Assembly (NCBI RefSeq): GCF_000143535.2
Contig: NC_037322.1
Coordinates: forward strand, 1,550,001 to 1,614,000
Direction of reading: 5' to 3'
From: Botrytis cinerea B05.10
Taxonomy: Eukaryota > Ascomycota > Leotiomycetes > Helotiales > Sclerotiniaceae
Length of the DNA: 64,000 nt
Each line of letters opens with the position of its first letter. The first letter of the stretch is position 1. Under the pieces are notes generated by a model that was not told where the DNA came from, ran no database searches, and was given only the letters and a program-made list of their open reading frames with translations. The position numbers and the translations under genes are program-made. Shown here one piece after another: positions 35,167-49,610 of the stretch.

Positions 35167-36684
35167 ATGGATCGAGGGAAAGCTTCTCCAATCCTAGCAC
35201 CTCGACATGATTCCTCCAGCCGTGTTGGCAAGCCAGAGTCTGCTGCTGAGAAGCTCGCATCTTTGAAAGCTAGAGTCGCAGCTGCAGTCGGTGGTAGCAA
35301 GGCGAAGGGTGGATTGAATGTTGGTTTACATCCTATGCTTGCGAAAGGAGGGTTGAATGTCGATCTTCACCCAGCACTACAAGACCTTGGACAATACAAG
35401 CCCTCAAAATCAACTGCGCCCAAGTTCGCAACCAGCATCGGAAATGCTCGCCCTCAACAAGAAAAGGCGACGGCGAAGCCTAGGAAGCAACTTGATATTT
35501 CGGGGCCTTCAACGGAAGAAATCCGCAACAACCCATACTTTGACATGAGCCTAGGTGGGCAAACGGCAACGCCAAAGAATAGACATTCGAGACAACTAGT
35601 TTTCAACCAGAAAGGGAAATATATAGCACAAGCGAATGCACTTCGAAGACAGGCCGCCCTAGAGGCTATGAAAAAGCGTATCGCCGAGTCTTCGCGAAAG
35701 ATTGGTATTGACGAGGATATTGATACCGAGAAGAAATTTCTTGTTGAAGCACCGCCAGAGATCGAATGGTGGGACGAAGGCCTGGTAGATGGCAAAAATT
35801 ATGACGATATTTCGAATCCAAAGACACTCAAAATCGGTACCCCAGACTCAATTATTACAGAATATGTTCAGCATCCCGTTTTACTTGAACCGCCTCAAGA
35901 AAAGAATGCGCCTGCGCCTAAGCCTATGTTCCTGACCGCGAAAGAGCAAGCTAAACTACGGAGGCAGCGTCGAATGGCTGAATTGAAGGAACAGCAAGCA
36001 AAGATCAGACTTGGATTGGAACCTGCGCCGCCTCCAAAGGTCAAGAAGGGAAATCTCATGCGTGTATTGGGAGAAGAAGCTGTCAAGGATCCAACCGCAG
36101 TCGAAGCTCGCGTCAACCGAGAAATTGCAGATCGACACCAGAAACATGTCGAGACAAACCAAGATCGAAAATTGACAAAAGAACAGAGACATGAGAAACT
36201 GGCTGCTAACCAGGAGAAGGATGCTGCAAAGGGCATCCATGCGTTAGTATTTAAGATTGGGAGCCTTGCGAATGGTAGTCACAGATTCAAAATCGCCAAA
36301 AACGCAGAGCAGCATGCTCTCACAGGCATTTGTATTCTACATCCAAGATTCAACTTGGTGGTTGTCGAGGGTGGTGAGCATAGTATCAGGCAATATAAAA
36401 AGCTCATGATGCAACGAATAGACTGGACTGAAAATTCGCCCACGCGAATCAAGGAGGGTACAAAAGCAGACGCACTACAAGATTGGTTGAAGGCAGAAGA
36501 TGAGAAAGGAGAGTTGAAGGATATGACGCTGAATAAATGCCAATTGGTCTGGGAAGGAGAGCAGAAGTCTAGGGCATTCAGGAAATGGCAAAGTAAGGTA
36601 TGCGAGACAGATAGTGCAGCTCGAGATGCCTTGACAAGGTCAAAAATGGACAGCTTTTGGACTGTGGCGAAGAGCATGAATTAG
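35167..36684 (+). CDS. PRP3: U4/U6 snRNP splicing factor Prp3
   Basis: Intronless, 505 residues. The central PRP3 domain is recognisable from RLV-type start QLVFNQKGKYIAQANALRRQ, through IEWWDEGLVDG near residue 200, to PPQEKNAPAPKPMFLTAKEQ. The basic LRRQRRMAELKEQQAKIRLG and PPPKVKKGNLMRVLGEEA segments contact U4/U6 RNA in the family. The C-terminal DUF1115 domain follows (HPRFNLVVVEGGEHSIRQYK, MMQRIDWTE). The protein works in the U4/U6.U5 tri-snRNP. The N-terminal 100 residues hold two near-copies of KGGLNVxLHP (about residues 46-66). It ends 171 bp from the stop of the convergent RAD3 gene. Confidence 0.95.
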   Translation: MDRGKASPILAPRHDSSSRVGKPESAAEKLASLKARVAAAVGGSKAKGGLNVGLHPMLAKGGLNVDLHPALQDLGQYKPSKSTAPKFATSIGNARPQQEKATAKPRKQLDISGPSTEEIRNNPYFDMSLGGQTATPKNRHSRQLVFNQKGKYIAQANALRRQAALEAMKKRIAESSRKIGIDEDIDTEKKFLVEAPPEIEWWDEGLVDGKNYDDISNPKTLKIGTPDSIITEYVQHPVLLEPPQEKNAPAPKPMFLTAKEQAKLRRQRRMAELKEQQAKIRLGLEPAPPPKVKKGNLMRVLGEEAVKDPTAVEARVNREIADRHQKHVETNQDRKLTKEQRHEKLAANQEKDAAKGIHALVFKIGSLANGSHRFKIAKNAEQHALTGICILHPRFNLVVVEGGEHSIRQYKKLMMQRIDWTENSPTRIKEGTKADALQDWLKAEDEKGELKDMTLNKCQLVWEGEQKSRAFRKWQSKVCETDSAARDALTRSKMDSFWTVAKSMN

Positions 36685-36855
36685 AAGTAATGGCGGTGAT
36701 TATACCTTTTTTTTATTAGAGCCCTACCACAGAATTAGATACCAAACAAACCAATTTATTTTCCTTTCTCGGGCCACAAACCGCCGTTACTATCTTACAA
36801 TTGTGGTGTGTACCCTTCCCTAGACGTCAACAAATGACTATCCATCAAAGTCTAC

Positions 36856-39740
36856 CTATGCATCTAGCTGCATCAACGACGCCTCCATTTCATCATCATC
36901 CATACCATACTCATCCTCTTTAACTGTTTGCTCATTGCCATTCTTGATGCCATCCATTGGGTCACCCTTTCCACCACCTCTCAATGCTTGAAGCGTCTCT
37001 TCATACTGCTTCTCCTTAAATTTCTCTAGGTCCTGCAAGCTCCACGTACTAATCCCCTCCTGGTCTTTAGCCTTGAATGGCTGTGCCATATTCCGTAAGA
37101 ATTTCTTCGCACTTCCTACCGCCATGTCAGTACTCAAATTGACCTCACTGTCGAGAATTGCCTGGTTGATCCATTTTGGCAATTGAGTTCGCTTCTTCAA
37201 GAATCGACGATCGGCCAACACCATGATTCCATAATCATCTTTCCCTCTGAGTACACGTCCCAAACATTGGGCTGCATGTCTCATGGCATCGAAAGATAGG
37301 AAATCATTCTCTCTGATCCGGTATGTTTCACGGAGGAACTCTAGTCGCGCTTTCAGAATTCGAGATTCGGTGTATTGGAATGGTACTCCGATACATAGCA
37401 CAGTGCGTCCGTATTGATGGTCGAAATCGATACCCTCACTAACTTTTCCACGAGCGACACAAAGAAGGATAGCTCCCCGTCCGTTGCAACACGCCGTGCG
37501 ATAGGTCTCTAATGCTAGAGATGTTTCTTGTGCATCAGGAGTTTCCACAAGAATAAGCTTGTATTTCCAAACCTCATCTAAAATACCCATTCCTTGCCAC
37601 ATACTAATAATTGATTCCATGTAGAGGTAGGATGGAAAGAAAACGACCATGCCATCCGGAGTGAGCTTGGACATCTCTGTTAGTAAATTGCCGTAATTAC
37701 GGACAACAGCAGGCTCATTTCGAACTTGAAATCCCGAAGAAATTGCAACCTGGTCTGATCCTCTTGTGACAATCATAGGCAAAAAAGAGCGTCGAGCGAG
37801 GGTCATGGGATAAGATTCCTGGACAACACACTCGAAATTGAGCATTTTAGGATACATTTCGAGTGGAGAAATGGTACCAGACGTGATAATTACAGAGCTG
37901 AAGCGCTCAAAGACGGGCTTGATTGCTATTGCAGCATCAAGACAGGTGAAGTGAAGAACAGGGTTAGGAACTTCGGCAGTATCAGATTCATAAGGCTCAA
38001 GTATAAGAAGAAATCCCTTCTCATATGTCGCTACGAGAGTGGCAAAAGTTGCTACTTCCTGAAGTGGTTGATAGTCCTCAATATTGGTGAGTTCTAGTGT
38101 CCGCACAAGGGATGTTAGACGTTCTGCGCAAAATCTCAGAGGCTTCTTCTCGATGTATGTGTACTCCTTTAGATGAGCCAAAAAAGATGCCGGTGTCTCC
38201 GAGATAACTTGCCGGACTTTCATTCGTGTCTTCTTAAGATTAGCCGCTAGCTTTTCGATTTGGCTATAGTTTTACTTACCTTAAGGTATTCGATGAACCG
38301 TTTCAGGAAAACGACAAAATGTTCAGCCCTCCGAATGTTTCCAGGCACAGCTTCTTTGAGGAGGTCGTCCGGTAGAGCTAGAAAGATGTGAGTAACTATG
38401 TAATTTTTAGTGTGATATATAATAGAAACGAACCAGGATTTGACATGAAGGCATCCTCTGCTCGAGCTTCATCGGCACCGCGCAGTCCCTCGACCAATTT
38501 AGCGTATTCATCCTTGAGTTTTTCTGAGTCGCTATCCCTCAAATCCGAAATCCTGCTTTCGAGATTCATAGCTCCACGAGTGGCCCTTCGAAGCGAGTCA
38601 TCCGTGATGTCAGTACTTAAGGATTCGATGCACACGTTATCAATATTATGTGCTTCGTCAAATACAACTATGCAATCCTTCGACAGCTCTTTAGAAACTC
38701 TCTCGGCGATTTTAGGGTCGAGTAAGTAATGGTATGAGTAAATGATCACGTTGCAGAAAGACATCTAGCACCGTTAGTTACTGAAGCTGCCAAGACATTA
38801 CCACTCACCATTCGCCTGGAGGTAAAGTATGGGCATTGTTTGTGTTCCTCGCCATATCTCATGATCCCATCCAATGTCCATACTCCATTTGGTATAAGAT
38901 TATGTGGTTCGAGGAGGTCCAGGTTCTATTATAGACACGTCAATACAATCATAATCAGCATGACAATGAAAAGACCTACATCATGATAAATGCACACCGG
39001 TACATCTTCGCCTCTCTCCTTCTTCTCTTTCACAAATCCAGCAGTCAAACTTCGACAGCGAGCATCCACAACAGCACCACTCTTTTCCCGCTTCACAGAG
39101 GGATGGAGACATAAATTTTTACGACTAGTCAATCCTAATCCACGGAAGTCTTCCTGGTGCCCGAGTTGTTCGGCCCTATATTTCATAAGAGCTTTCAATT
39201 CTGCCAAAGCTTTTTCAATTTCGGACATAGTACCTAAGCACTCATTAGTATGTCTCCTTCATCTTCAAGATCGGGCTGTATCACGTGAGCAGTAAATGAG
39301 TTTCCGATGCTCTGGGTAGTATTGTTGATATGCAACGATCAAAGACAACAGTGAGATGGTCTTTCCAGTACCCGAAGGCATCTCCAAAACACAATGGCCG
39401 CCGGCATCAAGCGTTCCTGTCAGAAATATCAGCAACGATGATCTTACGGTGAGCAGGCAAGGGGCGAAATACTTTTCAGATCGCACATGTAGCTGAATTA
39501 ACATTATACATTAGCATCAAAAGTTCTCTCTGGTGTAAGCTACGGCATGGTGAAATGACATACGCATATTGTTCTATGAAAGAAATCAGAATTTGTACTC
39601 AGTATCAAGATCATCATGGATGCCTACCTGGATATATCCTGGGATATGGAAAGAGCACTGGCAAATCACTGGTTCATCTATCAGTTCCGATACTTTTTTT
39701 CTAGCAGGCCAATAAACACATACTCAATATTGAACTTCAT
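36856..39740 (-). CDS. RAD3: TFIIH DNA helicase Rad3/XPD
   Basis: Ten predicted exons: 39740-39724, 39668-39628, 39573-39564, 39492-39473, 39416-39285, 39233-38980, 38925-38809, 38764-38434, 38377-38280, 38229-36856. They join in frame to 797 residues, near the family length. Walker A MPSGTGKT places Lys48, and DEAH lies at 233-236. The four iron-sulphur cysteines fall at about 115, 133, 154 and 189, the spacing of XPD. The C-terminal helicase half holds [18 protein letters not shown] and [14 protein letters not shown]. Rad3 is the 5'-3' helicase of TFIIH, needed for nucleotide excision repair and transcription initiation. The first exons are tiny: 17, 41, 10 and 20 nt. The 10-nt exon supplies EQYA of the motif YPRIYPEQYAYMC. 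The acidic tail after about residue 740 is longer than in human XPD. Confidence 0.95.
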
Positions 39741-42027
39741 TTTGAAGAGGCAGCGCCGTTGGTGCTGTTGATGTTGCTGATTAAAAATGGTTGTACTTGA
39801 GGTTGAAGTAAAATAGCCTTCTTGTAAGGCGTAGGGCTGGCTCAAAAGCGGCATCGCATCCGTGCTGTTACTTCAGACCAGTCGGAGAAGCAGCATTTCA
39901 TACCAATTCAACGCGATGTCTAGTACTATTGCCATCTGAACTTTCTGGGGCATGCTTTGATTTTTATAAATTGTGTTTTTGCTTCCACTGGGTAGAAGCG
40001 AAAGAGTTACAAAAACCTATGCTTCCATCCTGAATAATGCTCGTGGAGCCTATACGCAAGGCTGAAATGATGTTTTCTCAGGAGATTGTGAATGTGTGCC
40101 GCATGTTTTGAAGAACAGGCTCTGCAGCGTGCTGTTGCTGAGGTATTGCTTTTCGCTGCTGCCCTCCAATGAAGGAGAACAGTAATCTACGATTGGTGTA
40201 CTCGAAGAGAATCAAAGGTGCATAGATCAAGCACGTTTGGTCAATTCAAAGTGCGAATCTATTAGTGGCGTGCGTTGTTATTACTAAATGCATATTCTAT
40301 CTCAATTTATCTGTTTCCGTCGAATTCAATTTCTGTTAAGTTCTAGAAGATGAAGATAAGTCACGAAGTAATTTTATGTACATTTATGGCATCTACATCA
40401 TGGAGGTTTTGGTGTAGAAAATCTCAAGAGACCTCTCCACAGAAGTAGGTTGGTTATGCTTCCCTTCACAAGAGAAGGCTCATTAGGCAGCATAGTCAAA
40501 TTGAAGTTGCGGATCAGAGTGTGAGAAGGAAGTCTTCACAGCGTCGATGATAAAATGAGATGGGTTTCTTAACTACTTCTGGAGACTCTGTGTGAATGGT
40601 TTTCTTACAACTTGCGGTGGCGAGGTCAAACCAGCTCTGTACAAGAAACAAACACCCTGTCCAACATTGAAGCATTCGTAGAGGGGCGTTGTGGGGTGGT
40701 ATTGTAGGAAGCTCCGAATTCATGGCAATCGTTCTCTTGATTCGCGCTTGCAATGGATATGATTGAATTGCTGTTCGTACCAGCAGGAAAGGTGGCAACG
40801 TTGTAGACATCCACGCCTTAGAACAATGGCTAAAGATGATGGGTGGAACAATCTCACGGGTTTGTAGCGATGACAGGACTGATCAAATGCGAGCTGCCTG
40901 GTGGTGAGACGAGGGGGTGAGAGAGGAGCAATAGAAACATCACATGCTTCCAAGTTTCCAACAAAAACATCTAACATAGTATCTGGAGCAAGCAATGGGT
41001 TGCTTTGCTCTTCAAATGGTTTGGAAGCCGGTTACGAAATTGATCGATACAATCCGAAAATGAAGGATTCAATTAAATGTTTCCCATCAAAATAATTACA
41101 CTATACAAAATTACGAAGGGTTAAAATTGCTTGAAGCTGCTAATCTGAGACAGCAACAATTGTATCGAGTGTGTGTGAAACCGTGAGATAAATGATAGCT
41201 TCAAACTTTCAAATATGCTGATAACTATTTGGTCAGCAGTCCATAATAGCTATTACTGAGAAAACACATAAGTCATGTGAGTAGTGAGGGAAGCAGAGGG
41301 CGAAGATCTCCAGCATATGTTGGCGGCGAGCCTATTGTACTGGCATTGCATGAGTAAAACGTGCTCCTATGTGGTTGATATGGAATGTTTGACGCATAAT
41401 AGTACCAGTAGGTGCGAGAGGCAAGCATGTCTGATTTGTGATGGATATAATCTACCAGCAGGTGTGATTGCGGATGTGGAGGAAGTAGGATTTAGAAGTG
41501 GGTAGATAGTAGATAGTCAACTCGAGGGGCAGGTTCCAAGAGCGTACATCATCATATGGTTGAGGATCATGGGTATCCATCTATTGCAGTAATGCACACA
41601 CAAGGAGTGTGCAAAACAGAAGGGAGAAAGCAACGCGTTTGGTGGCTTGGAGCAAAGTCGCTGGTCTGGTCTGGGTGTGCACGCGTCGTCGCACCTATCT
41701 CTGAAAGAATGGTACCTTAGTTTAAATGATACAGGCCATGTCACAACGTTCACGATCACAGGTAGAAGAATATTTGTTTGAAAGATTGATAACTAATCGT
41801 AATTGTTATCTGTTGTCATTAGCTCAGCGCACCATCGCTGGCTGAATAATGTACAGCCTGTAAGAACGCAGGTCCCCCATAAAATGAAATGAACTCCATG
41901 CCGTAAAACCCTTGTAAGATACCCCCAAAGCATTATCATCCACCCCGATCCATCGCCATTGTCAATCGACCTAAAGCCGAAGCGCTTTCAGGCTGAAGAC
42001 ATCGAGAAGTCAAAACAGAAACCAAAT
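39741..42027. other. Intergenic, no supported gene
   Basis: About 2.3 kb between the RAD3 start and the stop of histone H3. Open frames are short, on both strands, and have no recognisable content. It should hold the RAD3 promoter and the H3 3' region. No repeat or tRNA noticed. Confidence 0.6.
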
Positions 42028-42653
<626 letters not shown>

Positions 42654-43798
42654 TGTTGATACTTCTGATGGATAAATTGATGGAGTTCTTTTATGGTTGC
42701 TGTGGATTGATGAAGTGGATATTGAAGTGGTGGTTGTATGATGTAGAAGAAAAGAGATAGAAATGGGCGATGGCGATTATTTGTATCCGAAAGTACGCTA
42801 GTGAGTGATTGATTTGGCTGTGCTTTTGTGGAAAAACAGAAAACACGCTAGTGTAATCTGTGGGAATGGAAGGAGCTTTGAGTTGTTCAAATCGCTTGAA
42901 AAAAGAACTTTTGTTTTTCAAAGGAAAGCGGCCAATGAAAATTCACCGTGTGTTTTTTAAAGCGGTACAGAGTGGATTGATCCTTTTTTCGAACAAGGAT
43001 CACGCTATGCAACTCCCCAGCCAAGTGCGACCGGATGGTGAATATGCTGGGGAAAGATCCGAAAGAACCCAATAGGTACGCGCGGGATGGCATTTGACTT
43101 TGGATCTGGATTTGCAGGCACTGTACTGCGGTGTGCTCTACAGGAGGGAGAGGGAAGCTACTGCTACTAGATAGATGCTGCTGGCCTCGTCCTGCGAGTG
43201 CATCTCCCATGTTGGAATCATGACTACATATCACATATCAATGCTCGAGAGGCTGTGTGTTGCACCTCCGAGTTTCAACCTAAAGTGTCTCCGTCTGCCC
43301 ACCGTGTGATCTACCTATCGCCTATCTGAGCAGTTGGCATCAGCACACATACACGGTGCACAGTAGACAGACATATGGCTGACGGACTGACTGACTGACT
43401 GACTGTACCTGCCCCATGAAGCATAAAACCCTTTCCTCTTCCGTAATCCAGCGCCGGCCCTTTGAGTTCTCCCTTTTACCTAATTTTACAGCCTTATTGC
43501 ATTAATCAACCAATCTGCCATTCATACGTCCGCCCTCCAGCCAATCATAATTCCGCATCGTGCTTACCAAGCTTGCCCTAGCTAGCTGTTGATGTTGAGC
43601 CGATTAGTGTTAGCGTGTTTTGGACTTAGCGTGGTGATGCGGAAGGGGCCTTAGTGCATCTTCTGATAAGAACTACAGAACTTCTTCCCAAATACCATTT
43701 CTTATTATCTCCATACTCTATTCCACAACGCCATTGCAAATTTCCAAGCAACCAAACACCAATACCCCAAACACAATCTTTAATAACCCACATTCATC
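42654..43798. promoter_or_regulatory. Divergent histone H3/H4 promoter
   Basis: 1145 bp between the H3 and H4 start codons. CCAAT boxes lie at 42932-42936, 43069-43073, 43510-43514 and 43541-43545 on the plus strand. A (GACT)5 tandem repeat lies at 43385-43404. The H4-proximal 200 bp is C/A rich, like a 5' leader. Confidence 0.65.
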
Positions 43799-44263
<465 letters not shown>

Positions 44264-45900
44264 ACGGTTGCATATTTACGGTTCTTTTCTACGTCTATTA
44301 TGAATTTTCTTCCTCGACTTGTTGTGTCGGAAGATGGGTGTGTTACGGAAATGGGTCTTTGCTTTCAGGTGTTTATTGTATCATAAGGATATTGGGGTAT
44401 TCCGGCATGGTTGGTCCATGAGATAATCAAAACCATCAACACACAATTCTTGATCTTGCACATCTGTTCCAATCGTGAATGTTTTTCTGTACGCGTCTTT
44501 CGATCCCGTTGTTGTTTGCTGCTAAATTTGGACGACGCGACATCCTTGAATGGTGCCACTTTTCTCCTTTCCCACAAACCTCGTGTCACCGCCTTCCTCC
44601 AATTTATGCCCTCCATAGAACTTGCCTTTACTAATTTTTCTTCATCATGCTTGTTTGCCTTTTGTAACAACTAATGTTCTTAAATAAGACGATGTTATCT
44701 AGTATATTATTTGAGCTTTCCGGTAGTATGGGGTCATCTACGTTAGGATCTCAAGCTAATACATGAACCAATTATTCCCAGTTACTTTGTATCATTCAAC
44801 TTCAGGGGATGTTAGTATGTAAATCTCCATATAGTGATGCGGTTTCGGCTTGAAGTAATCTTTACGCACGTGTTGTCTAATCTACCGTTTCTCATTCAAG
44901 TTTAGAATCCTCCCGCTTTATCCTTTTTGATATTAAATATAACCTTCACCGGTAACCCCCATTTTCTGTTGGGACAAGATACATGTCTGCTTCATATCAG
45001 CAGTCCTTCTAGTACCCGATTCCCTTCTGTTTGTTCATCCTCGGACCGCTCTGCTACCTGGTCTGCACTTGTGGAGAGGTTGAATTGAGCTTGTGACGAG
45101 GGTACTTTATTTAAATTTGATACCTGACAGCTACATACATACTTTGTTCTTCGCTGTACAAGCATAACTCTGGTATTTCTCGATATACAAGACACTGTAG
45201 CCTCTAGTACAGTCGTCTGTCTGTATATCTGGAGCCTACTCTATATGTGTCCGCCTACGTGTTCGACATATCAGGTCTGCATGTAACCGATGATAGAGTC
45301 TTTGTTGAGTTCTAAATCCTTCCCCCTCGTCCCTTGCCCACACAGGGAGAGGCGGGATCAGAGTATTAGAAAGGCTAGTCAGGTTAAGCTTTTTCAAGTT
45401 GTCATTCGAGAGATATTCAATGTGGGTTGACTAGGCGCAGAGTGAAAAAAAGGGATACTGTCATGTTGTTTGATATGTCACTTGATGTGATGAGTGAAAG
45501 TTGAAAGACTATCAATCGTTATGTGTAACATGGTATGTATCCTCCTATAAGGAGTAAACCACACATGTTGCTCTTATTCTGAGAGCTAGGCAAGGTTTTA
45601 ATCTTCTCTGGATTGTCCGGATGTATGTGTCCCTGAATGGTCTTAGGAAAGAAGAAGTTTGAATTATATTCACTGATCTTGGCTGAGTCTCTCAAGAACT
45701 CATTGCGTGATGATGTTAAAGATAAGTATATTTTGTGAACCTCATGCTGTGATGAACATAGCAAACGATATTGAGTTGGTTGTCTTATTGCAAGACTTGG
45801 ACTACTATAATTCAGGCTTTACAGACATTACTTTACTTGACTATTTCATTTCTCGAGTATTCATTATCTATCGCCTAATAAACACTTCGCTATTAAGGTA
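44264..45900. other. H4 3' flank and transition zone
   Basis: Normal-composition DNA after H4 becoming AT rich toward 45.9 kb. The stretch 45530-45900 keeps many CpA and CpC dinucleotides and short frames without recognisable content. It may include the edge of a transposon, but I cannot show terminal repeats. Confidence 0.5.
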
Positions 45901-46846
45901 ATGCATTACATATTATCTGTACGTGTTCTAGTATATTTCGTAAAATATCACAATACTATATATAACAATCAAATTGATTATACAATATGCGACAATAACC
46001 ACGAATGTCAAAATTCTTCATATTAACATCTTAGCTGGAGAAATACTACTTGAAATCCTTCAATTTTATTCTCAAATTCTCAAAATATGAATACCTTAAA
46101 TGTATACATACTATATCATATGTCAGATTAATTTGAAAAGCCTTCCTTCATCAAAACTCGTTTTATTTAAAATTAAAATTAAAATCAATCCTTTGTTTTG
46201 ATAATATAAGAATTTCAAAATTGATAATATTTTATTCAAATATCAATAAAAATGAGTTAATTATTTCTATTGATTTTTATTTCCATTAAAAAAGAAATTT
46301 GAAATCAAAAACTTTGAAAAGGTTGCGAAATTCGCTTAATTTTGTAAGAATTAACTCGAAAAAAAATTATATTTAAATCTTATATATACACTAATTCAAG
46401 AGTATGAAACTAAACAACTATTATATAATTAATTTTAATTCTACAAATATAAAATTCATTAAAAGATATTTAGTATATAACAATCAATGTTTGATTGAAA
46501 TGAAAAAAATGATATTTATATTTTATAATATGATTAAGAATAATCAATTCTATTCAGAGAAAAAAAAACTAATATTACAAACCTTTTTATTGTATAATTA
46601 ACTAATTCATTTTATAAAGACATTAAATTTTGAAAGAGGTATATTAAAACAATAATTCATAATCATTTGTAAAACTTAATGAGTTTATTTAAAAAATCAA
46701 TTTCATACGAATTTTATTGAGGTTACTATATGTACAAAACTTTTAAATTTAAAACTATAGGAAATTTTTGCGGAATTTTCGATTTTTTTAAATAAAATAA
46801 GTAAGCAAAAGTTGTGGCTATAGCTTGTAGTATTCTTAGCGAAAAC

Positions 46847-47190
46847 ACATCAAAAACTATCATTTATTCAATTTTTCAATCCTTTGAAATTTTAATACAA
46901 AATAGAGTAATTCTAATAATTTTTATTAGAAATTATAGAAAATTATAGAAATTACTTAAAAAAATGAATGAAACTTTTTTAAAAAATTTTAAATTTTTTT
47001 TTTAAGTGAGATATAGAGTTTTGAAGTTGAAAATTCCAAAAATTTCAAAAAAAAATGATTATTTTGTATAATAAAAGTATTATATATTAGAATTTTTTGA
47101 AAATTTTAGTTTTGAAGTTTTATATTTCAATTATAAAAATTATAAAAACTGTTTTATTCATTTTTTCTGAATTATTATTTAAAAAGTTTT
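46847..47190 (+). repeat. Outer arm of large inverted repeat, left
   Basis: This segment reads in the same order as the reverse complement of 62630-62925. Anchors include GAGATATAGA (47008) with its following TTGAA motifs, ATATTAGAATTTT (47080) and TTCATTTTTT (47157). Differences are mostly transitions. Confidence 0.75.
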
Positions 47191-49383
47191 ATTATATTGA
47201 AATTTCAAATTTATAATATAATAGTTCGAAAAATTATCAAATATTTAATTTTGTATAGTAAAACATCATTTTTGAAGGGATTTTGTTACGAATTGATAAA
47301 GGATACCACGAGCTATGGCTACAAACAACTCTTACTATTATATATCCTCCTGTTATAAACATTACCTCATTTGATAGTAACTTTGAGTGTTTGTCTCACG
47401 TATTAATATCTATAGGAGTATTCGCATCATTTGTTTTAATCTATATTATTATCTTTTTGTTTAATATTACTATTTTAAAGAATGTGGAAAATCTGACTGC
47501 TTTTTAAAAGAGATCAATTTGAACATCACTATTTGATAAAAGAAAATAAAGCATCTAAAAGGGGGAGTGTACTTCAATTTGGATATTTTACAAAAAGCTG
47601 AGATATATATCTCAATAAATTTATAATATAAAGTTGAATTCATTCAACTATACCTATAGATTTACATAAATAATTGTCTCTATAACTTGAAATAAGAAAA
47701 CGTATTTAAACATGACAATAGTCTTATATGTAACTATACGATTGTTAAAAACTTATTAATATGCAATAACTTTAAATATATTTCGAAGTTTGGATTGTTC
47801 AAAGCTCAATATACTAATTTAAAAGCACAAAAAAGATATTTTAATAGATAAAGAATCAAAATATAAATACAAATCATATTACTACATTGGTTTTTGATTC
47901 TAATAAGAATATTGAAAAGGTAAGAAATCTAAGAAATCTAAGAAATCTATATTATGATTATTTAATTTTAAAGTTTATTCGAACAAAGATCTAATAGCTA
48001 TATAGTAGTAGTGATAGTATTTGCTACGATTCAATGAGATAGTATACCTACCTAAAGTTAGCCCTAAAAATCTCCTTGAAAAACATATGATAAACCAATA
48101 TAAGATTTCAATTTTGAAATCTATTTGTACTTTGGTTTTGATTTTATCAAAACACTTTCATATTTCGTTTTAGATTTTTGATTTAATCTAATTATTATTT
48201 ACACAATAGTATTGTTTGAATAATTAATCTATAATTGTATAGTTGTAAACTTAATAAAAAATTAATTTTGATTTAAATCAAATATTGATCATTGAATATA
48301 TAAACAAGGGTTATTTTATTCAATGTATTTTTTAATATATTTTTCAAATAAAATCTACACAATTACAAACTTACATTTTGTTTTTATCAATAATCAAATT
48401 CAACGTTTACTTTTTATTTAATTCTTTTATTCAATTTCAGGATTCAATGTCTGAAATGTATATTGAATATTAGATCTGAGATTTTGGATTATCGATTATG
48501 ATCAATCATAAAACTCGGTATTTCTATATCCAGTAAATATATAATTCGCTTATTTTTTTCGGAAAAAGATCAATGTGTATATTCATATATTTTACCATAT
48601 CGATATTGGTTATTGTAATGAAGATAATAATTTGGATACATTAAACATTATCAAAATGAAATTTGATATTTTTGAAGATGGTATTAAAAACACATTTACA
48701 ATTATCAAAGCCTTACAACTTTTTTCAAAACTTTCTTGTTTTGATTAACTTAATAATAATGATTATTTTTATATATTATGATTCTTTGTATAACTATTAA
48801 TATTTGTAATCAATTTTCTATTTCTGTTATAGTTATTATTGACTTTGAAATACTTATAGAAACAACTAAAGTTAATAGGTCTTTCAATATTAAAAATATG
48901 TGTTTTGGAATGAACTTAGAAACGTGCCATCAAGAAGATCGTTATTAGCCTTATATTTAAATCAAATCGCTTATAGAATATTAAAGTCAAGAACGATTAT
49001 CAAATGCAAGACTTCTATTTTAATGAGATTTCAAATTTCATTTTGTAATAAAGGTTTTTTGGAAATCACAAAAAATAGTACATTGATTAATACTTCAGAT
49101 GTATTTTTGTAACTATACGTTCAATTTTTATTTTTGTAAATAGAAACATTCAAGATTTGCTTTTTGATACAACATAGTTTATTTTGAGTGGATTATATTA
49201 TCAAGTGAGTCACTTCAAAATACACAAAAATAAACCCTCTTTCTAATATTGATATTTTAATGATTAATAGACATTCTTTTTAAAAGAAAAAAGATCAAAT
49301 AATACAAAGTTCGTAATTCCAAAATTTAATAATAATTTAAATATTTCTATCATCTTTCGAAAAAAATCAAAACTGTTCCAAGT

Positions 49384-49610
49384 TTCATTACAAAAAAGCT
49401 ATTTTAATAATAACTCGCATGTTAATTTGATTTTCTATTATTTATATATAATTATATAATTAAATTTTATAGTTTTATGCTTTATAGAATTATATCAATA
49501 AATAAAGAAAGTATGAATTTAGACGTGAATGAAACTTTATAAATTCTTTGTAATAATCTACACAACTATATAATCCACTTGATAATGAATTATATTATAT
49601 AAGTAATAAG
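49384..49610 (+). repeat. Dispersed repeat in AT tract, copy 1
   Basis: Matches 56497-56712 in direct orientation (for example TTAATTTGATTTTCT, ATTAAATTTTATAGTTT, TTATAGAATTA in the same order), and 24 bp of it (49488-49511) recur exactly inverted at 53910-53933. Confidence 0.75.
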
